Source: Dryocosmus kuriphilus
Taxonomy: Eukaryota > Arthropoda > Insecta > Hymenoptera > Cynipidae
Length of the DNA stretch: 64,000 nucleotides
Assembly: GCA_038277395.1 (NCBI GenBank)
Contig: CM076197.1
Location: forward strand, 101,520,442 to 101,584,441
Direction of reading: 5' to 3'
Positions within the stretch are counted from its first letter, which is position 1; each line of letters begins with the position of its first letter. The translations under genes were made by a program, and so were the position numbers. The notes below the pieces were generated by a model. The model worked only from the letters and a program-made list of their open reading frames with translations. It did no database searches and was not told the origin of the DNA. Below are positions 1 to 9,862 of this stretch, piece after piece.

Positions 1-589
1 AATCACGTTTGATATCGTTTTGAATAGGAGCATGGAAATTGTACGAAGAGCTAAGAAATAAATACTGAATATTTCATCTATCAAATTGTTTGCTCGCTTC
101 AAAAACCTATAAATTCAGTCCTTTTGTAAATTTGAGCAGAAGAACCTGTGTCACATTTTTTAAAAGAAATTTCAATATGCCCATAATTGATATTATTCTG
201 CATTTAAAAAAGTTTATTTAAATTATAAAGTCTTTTGAAATAGGTGACTAGCGCCCAGATTTTATTCGTCGAAATATCTATGTGCTCCACCCTCTATAAA
301 AATCTGAAAAAAGGACATATGCGGTGATGAATAATGGATCAACCATGGATTGTCCAGAAAGAGCCGAATCAAAAGCGAAAAAAGGGCGAATCTCGATATT
401 TCTTCCCTTTGTTAATTTTTCGTTTCCTCTTTGTTATCGTTTCCCTTGGAATCATTTTGAATTTGTCTTTCCCATTTTGTGCCGTTATGATTTTTAAGAC
501 AAATCTTTTTGCTGTATTATATTAAAAATAAATCTAATACCTTCTCTGATGAGAATGTAAAAATATTGAAGCTATGGGAAGAAAATATA
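1..589. other. No gene recognised; short X-family end fragment
   Basis: AT-rich sequence. A 63-codon open frame at 334-525 has no similarity I recognise and I do not call it. At about 530-560 lies a motif ending in gatgagaatgta, which matches the terminus of the X repeat family seen at 6056 and 20240. The first mariner begins 30 bp after it. Confidence 0.5.
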
Positions 590-1914
590 CGAGGTGTGAT
601 CAAAATGTAAGGTGACTTTTTGAATTTCGCGGGATGCGTACAGTCGATATTCGTTTTCTTTTTTTCTTATGTTAGTACGCTCGTCCCAAACATTATGTGC
701 ACAGTTTCAGCTATATAGCATTTTTTGTTTGTTTGTGAGAGGCATAAAGGTTAGAAGTGTTTTGCGTGCTCGGCGATTTTCTGCTGTCGAAAAAATTGGA
801 TAAAAGAATTTGCATCCAATTTTGTGTAAAAAATGGAATTAAGTGCTCCAAAACACTTGAAATGTTGACAGTGTCATACGGTGAGTGTACTCTGAGTAAA
901 AAAAATGTTTATAAGTGGTACAAGCTCTTTCGGGAAGGGCGAGAATATATTAATGACGAAGCTCGCCCTGGACGTCCCAACACGTCAACAACTGATGAAA
1001 ACTTTGAAGAAGTGAAGAAAATAGTGTTGGCGAATCGTTGAATTATCATTATGGAAGTTGCTGATGATGTCGGCATCTCGCTTGGCTCATGCCAAGCAAT
1101 TTTAGTGGATATTCTGGGTATGAGACGTGTGTCAGCGAAGTTTGTTCTGAAATTGCTAAATTTTGACCAAAAGAACCGTCGCGTGAGCATCGCTCAGAAG
1201 CTGTTGAATGACGTCAACGGCGACCCAGACTTGCTCAAAAGGACCATAACAGGTGATGAAACATGGGTATATGGTTATGAAGTCGAAACTAAGGCTCAAT
1301 CGTCCCATTGGAAGCATTCTTGATCACCAAGACCAAAAAAAGCACGCCAAGTTCGACCATATGTCAAGGTTTTGCTTACCGCTTTCTTCGATTATCATGG
1401 CATAGTGCATCAGGAATTCTTACCACAAGGTCGTACAGTTAATAAAGAGTATTGCCTTGAAGTTATGCGCCGTTTGCGAGAAGCAATACGAAAAAAAACG
1501 TCCGGAATTGTGGAAAAAACAGTCATGGTTATTGCACCACGATAATGCGCCAGCTCACACGTCATTGCTTGTTCGTAATTTTTTGGCCAATAACAACACC
1601 ATAATCATGCCTCAGCCACTGTATTCACCAGATTTGGCTCCCTGAGACTTTTTCCTGTTTCAAAAACTGAAAAAAACCCATGAAAGGACGGCGTTTTGCG
1701 ACGATTGAGGAGATAAAGACCGCATCGCTGGAAGAGCTGAAGGCTATACCAAAAAGTGCTTATCAGAAATGTTTTGAGGATTGGAAAAAGCGCTGGCACA
1801 AATGTATTATATCCGAGGGGGGATTACTTTGAAGGGGACAACATCAATATTGATGAATAGATAAATATTTTTTGATAAAAATAAAAAGTCACCTTACTTG
1901 TTGATCACACCTCG
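590..1914 (+). mobile_element. Mariner element A (decayed, full length)
   Basis: A 1325-bp element with terminal inverted repeats beginning CGAGGTGTGATCAA and an intact TA duplication on both sides (588-589 and 1915-1916), as expected for Tc1/mariner transposition. The ends and coding region closely resemble element C at 61848-63135, so A and C are two copies of one family. Element B at 16964 belongs to a different mariner family. The transposase gene is broken, so this copy cannot be autonomous. Confidence 0.93.
796..1860 (+). pseudogene. Mariner transposase pseudogene (element A)
   Basis: Remnant of a DD34D mariner transposase, a cut-and-paste enzyme that binds its TIRs through an N-terminal helix-turn-helix domain. 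By comparison with element C, the start codon has become TTG at 796. Lesions seen: a TGA at 1039-1041 (CGA in copy C), a TGA at about 1321, a TGA in place of the Cys codon in the LAPCD motif near 1643, and a +1 shift in an A-run near 1672. The first catalytic Asp (TGDETW, about 1255), the second (HHDNAPAH, about 1543) and the third (DFFLF, about 1648) are still readable, with 34 residues between the last two. The copy is older than B. Confidence 0.9.
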
Positions 1915-1916
1915 TA

Positions 1917-2260
1917 TGCGTATTTTAATAAATTATTCTTTAGTTCATCAACTTTTTAAATCTAATTTAGTAAAACTTCATACTAAAAAAAATTGCGAAT
2001 TAGTCACTTTTACCAATTCAATAGTCAAATTAATATGTAAACAATTTGGCACTGTTTAAATGAGTAAAATATTATTTCAATTCAAACTAAGAGGGAATGC
2101 ATCACAAAAGCAGTGAGTCTGAAATATCTACTTTGGAATATCGAAAAAAACAGGCAAGAAAATTGAAAGCATTTGTGAGTTGATTAAGAACCGAACTTTT
2201 CATTTTTTAAGAAATTATATATAATTAAAAACCCGGGCACATTTATAAGGCCCCTGCAAA
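1917..2260. other. No gene recognised
   Basis: AT-rich spacer between the first mariner and a GC-richer block. No open frame, repeat or RNA signal that I can support. Confidence 0.5.
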
Positions 2261-3440
2261 GTGAGTACCCAAAATACACAGGAGTAGCAGGAGGGCTCAG
2301 TAGTTTTAGAAAGGGGCTAGCGCGAAAGAGCATGCCTGGGATCTTCTACGCACGCGCGGAGTGAGAAGATGGTGGGACTTCGTCTCGCGAGAGGCAAAAT
2401 CGCGAGATCGAGAAGAGTCATCCAGTCACATCCAGTCAACAACTCGAGAACGAGTCCTGAGAACTAAAAGCTCTGGAATAGATCGTTCACTCTCTATCTC
2501 TTACTTACACCTAGTGCTTGGTAGGCTACAACGCAGAGACAGGTCTAGGAGTTTACTCCTAGTGTTGAGTCAAACGGATAGTCGACCTGGGGAATTGTAC
2601 AGCCTCTTGCTAATTGGTTTTCCAAGGAGTAAAAGACTTGCGACGAACTTGATTGCGATTTCGAAGGAAAGGTTTCGCGTATCCTACACTGTTAGAAAAT
2701 TCTTTAAAATTCAAACACTTTTAAATTACAAATGTAACTTAAATTTCAGGTACTGATAACTGAAAATGATTTCTATGCACCTGTAACAGAAAATTCAGTT
2801 ATGAAAACCCATTTTATGTTGTTTTTTATATATTAAACTAGTATTATTAATTTACTTTCATAAACAAATTGTGCAGTTTTTATCGTAATATAATCCACAG
2901 ATATTTGAAACTATAAATCCCACAGAATAATGCAAATAGAATTCAAAATCTTAACCTAACCTATAAGCCACTGCAGATGTATTAATTTGAGGTTTCTAAC
3001 ATGATTTTGGGGTAAATAATTCACCTACAAACTAAAAAAAAAACTTGATCAAATGGAAATACAAGATGAATTAAAATATTTTTTTAATTGAAATAGTTTA
3101 TTAAAGTGGAAGCTAAAACAAGCATATTTAGAAATTATCGTGTTTGGATTTTAATGCACACTACATGAAATTTAATGTACGTGAGTGGAAAAACTTGCAA
3201 TATATATGCATTAAAATTCAGTCAGATTTTTCTAACAGTGTAGTGCGAAAGACTACGCAGTGGGTGGAGTGGATGGTTCACTTTCCTCGTCTTACTTACA
3301 CGTATCTTTGGTAATAGGTCACGAACGTTAAAGGAGAAAAACAAACCTTCAAGCTGAAAGTGATGCATTCATGGAATATTGGGTTCACTCAGTATATCTG
3401 ATGTACACATCCTTCCCTCGTGAACCTCTGGTGGATTGAG
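2261..3440. other. GC-richer block of unknown origin, split by a MITE
   Basis: About 2261-2686 and 3241-3440 are noticeably richer in G+C than the surroundings. They read as one block once the MITE at 2687-3240 is removed. A 131-codon open frame (2361-2756) runs across the MITE boundary, so it is not a natural gene. The block ends near aataaa-like signals at about 3440-3460. It could be a solo LTR or an old transcribed repeat, but I found no decisive terminal motif. Confidence 0.3.
2687..3240. mobile_element. TA-flanked MITE with CACTGTTAGAAAA ends
   Basis: A 554-bp non-coding element. The left end reads CACTGTTAGAAAATTCTT and the reverse complement of the right end reads CACTGTTAGAAAAATCTG. 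TA lies immediately outside both ends (2685-2686 and 3241-3242). Length, lack of coding capacity and TA duplication fit a non-autonomous Tc1/mariner-type MITE. A piggyBac-type element would need TTAA, which is absent. Confidence 0.75.
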
Positions 3441-4132
3441 AAATAAATGAATAAAGATTGAAATTGAATTACCTTATCATTCTACTCCTTATTCCAAAGA
3501 AAAGAAAAACATAGAACTATTATAATCCTGGAGAGATTATTAGAAAAATAATATACTTTTCTTAATACGAGTCAAATTGGTTAATAAAAAAATAATATCA
3601 CCCTGAGGGGAATATAGAAAGGTAAAGAATAGTATATTTTTTTAAATACCAGTACGTTTTGATGTGTAAAATTAGATCTTTGAGCGCTCTAATTAAATAA
3701 GTAAAATTTAAGTCGTGTGTATTATGTTGATTTATCCATATATGGTTTGATTATACTGAATATCCAATAGATATAAATGAAATAAGATTAAAAAACTTTA
3801 GCGTGAATAAAGACAAGCAGCGGTTTTTGAAAAACGGTTCTAGTTTTATCAATCATAAATTTTTTCCAAAAATCTAACATCCAAATTTCCCGCCAAACTA
3901 TGCGCGATACGACAAAAATGATAATAAATCAAGTTTTTCACCTCAAAATTGTCTACAACTTTTCTTTGTATCATTTTTTATTTTAAAGACGCATAGTTTG
4001 TGAGTTATTCGTGCAATGTTTTATTAAATATAAAGAAATCCACTTTTTAACAAAACTGTGTGAGATATACGAGAACATATTAAGAAGCAGAATTATTTAC
4101 CTTAGAAAGACCTACAAATTTGCTTGAGGGCA
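3441..4132. other. AT-rich spacer; X-family fragment at about 3790-4130
   Basis: From about 3790 the sequence resembles, in reverse orientation, the internal repeats of the X family near 19140-19950. Shared landmarks are a cggtttttgaaaaacggtt segment, a cccgccaaactatgc segment and an agacgcatagttt segment. It is cut off by the inverted-repeat element starting at 4133. Nothing else is recognisable. Confidence 0.45.
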
Positions 4133-4951
4133 TGTGCCACTGAGCGGAAGACCTACATTACCAAACTCAACTTTAGGATTTATCCATTCATCTTTTGAAC
4201 CACAGAACTTTTTTTGTAAATAAAATATCAGACTGAAACTTTGAGAAATGCATGAGAAGACAATAAATTGCGTTTATATACACTATTTGAGTAGGAATTT
4301 TTTAAAAAGTTTTTTCGACGAAATTAAAAACGGGAAGCAGTTTGCAATATAGTTCCAATCAACACCGCTCCCAATATCAAAGCGATGGCGCGCAACACGC
4401 GACACGCCTCGGGTTCACTGACAGGTGACACCGCGAATTTACATATTACTTTGTTCATTTGCACTATACGTACAAAAATTGTTGTTTATAATGTTTTCTA
4501 ACGATGTTTGCCCGATTTTCTTCAAGACAGTGGAGTCGTTTACCTCAATACTACTCCACTGTAAAAAAAAAGACATTGATTACCGAGTTCAACAGCACGG
4601 TCGGTATCCCTGGATTATTTATACTTAAATCGGGCATACAAACGTAGTTCATTGTCCCCTTTTGCTTCTCTAAAAGTTTTAGGTCAATATATCATGTATA
4701 AAAAAAGTTCCGTGATTCAAAAATTTCTGGAGAAGCTCCAAGAAATTTCCAGTTTTAATTTCGTCGAAAAAAACTTTTTTCAAAATTCCTACTTAAATAA
4801 TGGATACAAACGCAATTTATTGTCTTCTCATGCATTTCCAAAAGTTTCAGTCCGTTATTTTATTTACAAAAAAAAGTTCTGTGGTTCAAAATATAAATGG
4901 AGAAATCCTCAAATTGAGGCTGGTAATGTAGGTCTTCCGCTCAGTGGCACA
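4133..4951. mobile_element. Inverted-repeat (fold-back type) element
   Basis: The ends carry inverted copies of about 220 bp each (about 4133-4350 and 4735-4951), both beginning TGTGCCACTGAGCGGAAGAC. A further inner inverted pair (gcccgattt near 4511, aaatcgggc near 4627) makes most of the element palindromic. It has no coding capacity: the open frames at 4425 and 4652 run through the arms. I cannot see a clear target duplication, so the superfamily is open. Confidence 0.65.
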
Positions 4952-5099
4952 CCATTTTTTGATCCAACGCATATTTTTTTTATGAAAGGTACAAGTATAA
5001 TATGATAGTAAGTATAATAGCTCTTTTAATTAAGACAACATTATTAAAAAGTTTTTAAAAATTTATTAAAAGTCATTTCAGAATCTGCCCGTTACGCCG

Positions 5100-5946
5100 C
5101 ACATTGTGCGGTAAATTTTAGAAAACGCGATTTTTCTTTTTCAAAATAAAATATCTTGACTTTGGATAGGCCGATTTAAATCAAATAGAATTCACTATAA
5201 AGGTGATTACTTGCAGATTATAGGGAAAGAAGTAAAATGTGCTAAAAGGCGATTTTCTAACCTCTAAAACTTTGTGAAAACTCAAATTTTTCCAAGGCGT
5301 CCGGTTTCTGTTTTAACATTTAAAATTGATTTTTTTTGTAAAGTAAGTTAAAGTATTTGAGTATTTTATAATGTATATAATAATAACAATTCATAAAACT
5401 GGAAAATAAAGCTACGAAAATTATATTTTCTTAAAATTACAACTTTCGTTGATCCATTAAATCGTAATCGACCATATGCATTATCGACTAGTTACATATT
5501 ATATATACATTTATACATTCATTAAAGATAATATTATTACAAATACAAAATTAAAGAATATACCTAAGCAATCAAAAGAGTAGTAAGCCGTTAGCTATGG
5601 AATGCAATTACTTTTTTTTTAAACTTATCAATACTTCTTTTTTACTTTTAGAAACAATTATTGCTGCTTTATTTTTTAAATTCGATCGCCAAAATCACTT
5701 TCATTTTCAAATTAATTTTCCTCGTTATCGCTGTCATCGTCACTCTCCCTAAAAAAAATCGTGTTTTCGTTCGCAGTGATATTTTTATAAAAGTAATATT
5801 TTTATATCGTAATGCATATGAATAATAAAGTAGACTTCAGCTATAATTTAATAAAATAAAATAAAAATTTTAATCGGCCTACCCAAAGTCAAGATATTTT
5901 ATTTTGAAAAAGAAAAATTGTGTTTTCTAAAATTTCCCACAATGTG
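5100..5946. mobile_element. Transib-like MITE with 5-bp CGCCG target duplication
   Basis: An 847-bp non-coding element with ~78-bp, nearly perfect terminal inverted repeats starting CACATTGTG. The 5-bp sequence CGCCG occurs directly outside both ends (5095-5099 and 5947-5951). A 5-bp GC-rich duplication and CAC-initial ends are features of Transib transposons, the superfamily related to the V(D)J recombinase. The usual heptamer is CACWRTG and this one reads CACATTG, so it deviates at one position. Internal sequence is AT-rich without an open frame. Confidence 0.7.
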
Positions 5947-6055
5947 CGCCGGCGCAGTCTCATCACGTTCCTCGCGCTTATCACTCGATTAAAGTATATC
6001 CAAGATGTGAATTTTTTTATTTTTTACATAATTTGGCTGAAAAATAAAATTTGTA

Positions 6056-6910
6056 CATTCTCATCAGAGAAGGTATTAGATTTTTGTAAAATTTGACCTC
6101 CCCCGTTTTTGTTAGATCTCCACATTTTGAGACCCCCTGAACCCAAAAAACAGGCTTCTTCGAATTTGTCTGTCTGTCCGTATGTACGTCTATTGTATGT
6201 CTGTCTGCCCGATGTGAGCAGAATAACGTTTGAAAGAATTAATATATTGGAGTGGCCTTTGGTACACTTTTGTAATGTGGAAAAATGAAGACCAAATTCG
6301 TTAGCCAGCCATATTGGACCAAAATTCACAAAGTTATAGCATTTTCCAAATTTTGAAACCATTTTTGTACGGTTCTTGTTTTTCGTCTTAATGGTCAACA
6401 ACGTTATTAATAAAAATCAAGAATTCAATTTTCCCACCAAACTATGCGAGATGCGAAAAAAATATTAAGAAGCGGAGTTGTTTATTTCAAAAAGATCTGT
6501 ATATAAAAAATGTTAATAAAAATCAAGAATTCAAATTTTCGGTGAAAATATGTAGGGTGCGAAAATTTTTGATAAGACGCATAGTTTTTGTTTTAATCGC
6601 GAAAAATGTTACTAAAAATAAAATAGAATTTATTTTCACTCAAGCTGCAAAAAAAATTCCTGTTTTAGACAAATTTTATTCGAGTGCGAAGCGCGAGACA
6701 CGTGATAAGAATGTATTTGTTAAAGCCGAAGGAGCTTTAACAAAATATTCAAAATTACCAAATTACGCTCGTCATTGGTTCGGGCTTTAATTTTAAAAGG
6801 CCTATACGCAGTACGCGCAAATGTAGGGGGATGTACAAACACCGAGCGCGTAGGCCGTAGCGTGAGGTAAATAACGTATCGAGCGCGAAACGCGAGTTCC
6901 GATTAACACG
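6056..6910 (-). mobile_element. X-family repeat copy (inverted relative to 18538-20262)
   Basis: It begins at the tacattctcatc end and continues through gagaaggtattag. A segment similar to 20000-20240 follows, including the accaaattcgttagcc region and a cctttggtacactttt match. Next comes a cccaccaaactatgc segment, and the copy ends in GC-rich palindromic tracts (cgagtgcgaagcgcgag near 6680, cgagcgcgaaacgcgag near 6880). The order matches the copy inside the Transib left arm but on the other strand. No coding capacity is evident. The far boundary is approximate. Confidence 0.5.
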
Positions 6911-7914
6911 ACCAGACACGACATAGGCAGCAGCTACATTGAAAAATATGATAAAAAACCGAAAAAGGAACATTTTAAAAATAAATTTGTAATCACACTT
7001 CCAAACTTTTGCATTAAACATTGCGTACAACAAAAAAGTAATATTTGAAAAGTATCTATAATTAGTGTTTTATTTATAAGAAGCGTATTTCAAAAACGGT
7101 GCGAAATATCGAAAAGCATAGAAAATACGAGTTTTTGAGTATTTCAAAAGGCGAAATTTTGAATTTTTCAAAATTTTGACTTTCTTGCGTTACGAAATAT
7201 GTTTCTTTATAATAATGTAACCTTTTAATTGACACCTGAAAAGATGTTATTGAGAAACAAGGAAATAATGAGTTTCTAAAAAAATTGTGGGCGGCCATCT
7301 TAAATTTTTTCAAAATTTTGAGTTTTTACTGTCATCACGTGCTATCTAATAAATAAATCTGCCTCTTGTAAGAATTTAACGACACTTTGTTATTAATTGT
7401 GAAAATTGTAATTTTGGTTCAAATTTAGGGGTCGGCCATTTTTTACATTTTGAAAAAAATTTTTTCGCTTAGATACGTTTTTTCAACATAGTCTAAAAAT
7501 CATAATTGCACTGAGCCTAAGAATTTTGATGAAATCTAACAAAATTATCTGCATTTGAAAGGCGGTACTTTTTCCCATGTTAATATTGCAGAAGAAACTT
7601 TGAGTGCTTTGGGGCAGATGTTAATATTAACTGATTTCACTAAAATTTGGTGGAGATAATTTTTTTGGTCATTCCAACAAAATAAGGGGGGTGAGAACAA
7701 AGAAATTCAAAAAAAAAATCCACCACGAATAAATAAGGACCACCTCAAGGTACACTCACACGTCGTGCGAAGCGCGGCGCGCACAGCGCGTAATGCAGAT
7801 TTTTCATCATTAGTTTGATATTTCATTATCTATTAACGATAAATAAATGGTAATCTGTTTCACTAATACTTCAATTATTATTAATATTAAAGGCACGAAA
7901 TTATTCACCTGCAC
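6911..7914. other. No gene recognised
   Basis: AT-rich DNA with recurring ttcaaaattttga segments (about 7160, 7305). Open frames on the minus strand at 6755-7033 and 7074-7313 are Phe/Lys-rich by composition and have no recognisable domain, so I do not call them. Confidence 0.4.
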
Positions 7915-8640
7915 TATCCTATCAATTTTCCCTGATGAGGAGGCCTAAATGACCTCGAATGAAAGTCACGCATCGCTGAACAGTGCTGTAAAAAATCCTA
8001 CAAAATATGTCGATCGTCAATAATTAAATTACACGGCTAAATTTTATTTAGGCTAAGTTTTATTTAGGAATTATACAAATGTTATTTTAAGAAACAATAT
8101 TTTTCTTAGACAAAATTTTTTTATTTCAAACGTCCAAAGGGATTTGTAGAGAATCTTTCAAGGAATAAAATGAGCCCTAGAAAATTAAGATTAAATAAGA
8201 ATAGCCACTTTTACATTCTTTCAAGAATTCTGTCTCTATAATGAGCCTTACGGGGTGGTTGGAAGCATATTTTTTACGTTAAATTTTTTTGTTTAAACTT
8301 TATTACGCATAGCTCATTTCTTTGGAGATTATTTTTCTAAATACGTTCCTTGGTTTTTAGATGCATATTTTCTATGTTCAGTGTTTTGTTTAAATTGAAT
8401 TATGCAGAACTACTTTTTTAAGATTATAAAAAAAAAGATACAATGCAATTTTAAGCTTGAATCCACAATCTGCTCGTAAATTTTACAACCTATTTGACAC
8501 CATGAGTAAACATGGCTCACGTGTTAGCCTGTGCTCAAATGAAAATCATGCATCGCTGAACAGTGCTGTAAAAAATCCTACAAAATGTGTCGATCGTCAA
8601 TAATTAAATTACACGGCTAAATGTATTGTAAATATACTCT
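7915..8640. repeat. Direct repeat pair around 7960-8040 and 8545-8620
   Basis: An ~80-bp block containing catcgctgaacagtgctgta and ending in attacacggctaaat occurs at about 7960-8040 and again at about 8545-8620 with few differences. Upstream of the first copy is ccctgatgaggagg followed by a complementary cctcgaa. This resembles the 3' region of Penelope-like elements but lacks the canonical GAAA of a hammerhead core. Probably two ends of an old PLE-type element; tentative. Confidence 0.4.
8051..8216 (+). repeat. Empty-site paralogue of the Helitron target
   Basis: The sequence from tatttaggaattatac through acaatatttttcttag and into ccaaagggatttgtagagaa matches 9165-9236 joined directly to 9863-9950, without the 626-bp insert found there. 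It is an uninterrupted relative of the locus into which the Helitron inserted. Confidence 0.7.
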
Positions 8641-9099
8641 TCGTTAAGCACGCCTCCTCAGAATCAAGTTTCACTTAAATGAGCAGGCTAAAGTTTGCAC
8701 ACCAGAAATTATATTTTGGGTATGCCTTCTGAGTATTTTTAACGAATATGAAAGAAATCCTCAGGCCGCCTTTTGAAATAACTCGATACTTGTTATTTTT
8801 TTATGAGTTTATGTGATTTTTTTTTAAAGGAACAAGCAAAAAGTAACGTTTTCTTTGCTAAAAACCTTTAATTTTGCATCCAAAAGAAGTTCCTGTGTAA
8901 TTAATATTGATTGATTCTCCGATCCTTTTAAGATTTTGAAAAATATGTGGAAGACATCAGTTTTTTTAATATCCTACGATTTTTGGTGCATTTCACGTAA
9001 AAATTTTGAGAATGTTCTAGCATAAATAGTTATTTATAATTTCCTTTTTTTTTCTTTCTCTTTAGATAAAAGTTGCAATTCTTATTTGATCCTAATGTT

Positions 9100-9236
9100 G
9101 TTGGGCCATTTTATTCCTTAAAAGATTTTCTACAAATCTCCTTGGTACATTTTTATTTAAGAAATTTTATTTAGGAATTATACAATTGTTATTTTAAGAA
9201 ACAATATTTTTCTTAGATAAATTTTTTTAATTAAAA
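9100..9236 (-). repeat. Inverted arm of a palindromic repeat
   Basis: The segment at about 9108-9160 (ttattccttaaaagattttc onward) is the reverse complement of the block starting at 9863 (gtaccaaagggatttgtag onward). The two formed a palindromic repeat before the Helitron inserted between them. Confidence 0.55.
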
Positions 9237-9862
9237 CTAGGGGGCTCTGCCCCCTGCTCGCTTCGCCCCCCCCCCCCCCCAGGTGTATTCCTATCAGTAT
9301 TCTGTATTCCTATCAGTATTCTGTATTAAATAGTATGTTTTATAAAATTTTGTTATTTTAATTCACTTTGCAATATTTATGCTCAACGCTCATGCCACCA
9401 TTATCCAAATAATCTACTTGCTGCCCGTCTTCATATAATCCTAACATTAGTTTTGGTCTTTTTTTTTTGGTTTCGATCTTCTATAAGAATCTTTTTTTCT
9501 TTTCTTTTCATATTCATATTTTTCAGTTGTAACATTTTTTTTTCTTCCCGATGCACGTTTTTTCTGAAGCTACTCCGCTGTTTAAATTTTGAACTTTTCT
9601 TCTTCCTACCTCCTTTTGTTTCATTTTAGCCTTCCTCGTCCGCTCAATTAATCGATTACTCCTTCCTTCTTCCGAAAGTTTTTGCCTCGGAGGCATGACG
9701 CAATGAACATTGAACACTATAAAGCAGCAACACACAAAACATATTTATTGATGTGACGCGTGCGACCTTCGCCACATGAATGATGGTCGAGTTTTATTCT
9801 TCGTTCTTCCTTATACGATATTCGCAGTCACCGCCTAAAGACTTTTTTATATAATAGAAGGA
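9237..9862 (-). mobile_element. Helitron remnant 1
   Basis: Read on the minus strand, the element starts TCCTTCTATTATATAA preceded by A. It ends with a GGGGGCAGAGCCCCC hairpin directly followed by CTAG and then T. The 5' TC, 3' hairpin, CTRR end and insertion between A and T without target duplication are the hallmarks of Helitron rolling-circle transposons. The empty-site paralogue at 8051-8216 confirms both boundaries. A C-homopolymer of about 16 lies near 9266. Most of the Rep/helicase gene is deleted. Confidence 0.8.
9523..9696 (-). pseudogene. Helitron replicase N-terminal fragment
   Basis: An open frame starting at an ATG at 9696 begins MPPRQKLSEEGRSNRLIERT and is rich in Arg, Lys and Glu. 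This resembles the basic N-terminal leader of Helitron Rep/helicase proteins, which would carry HUH endonuclease and helicase domains downstream. Both domains are absent. The same leader is recognisable in Helitron remnant 2 near 45700-45800. The assignment rests on memory of family N-termini and on the element's ends; I cannot align it here. Confidence 0.45.

Noticed and set aside
7930..7975. ctgatgaggagg...cctcgaat as a hammerhead ribozyme
   Set aside because: The core GAAA is GAAT and no closing stem III or I was found; kept only as a hint of a PLE 3' end.
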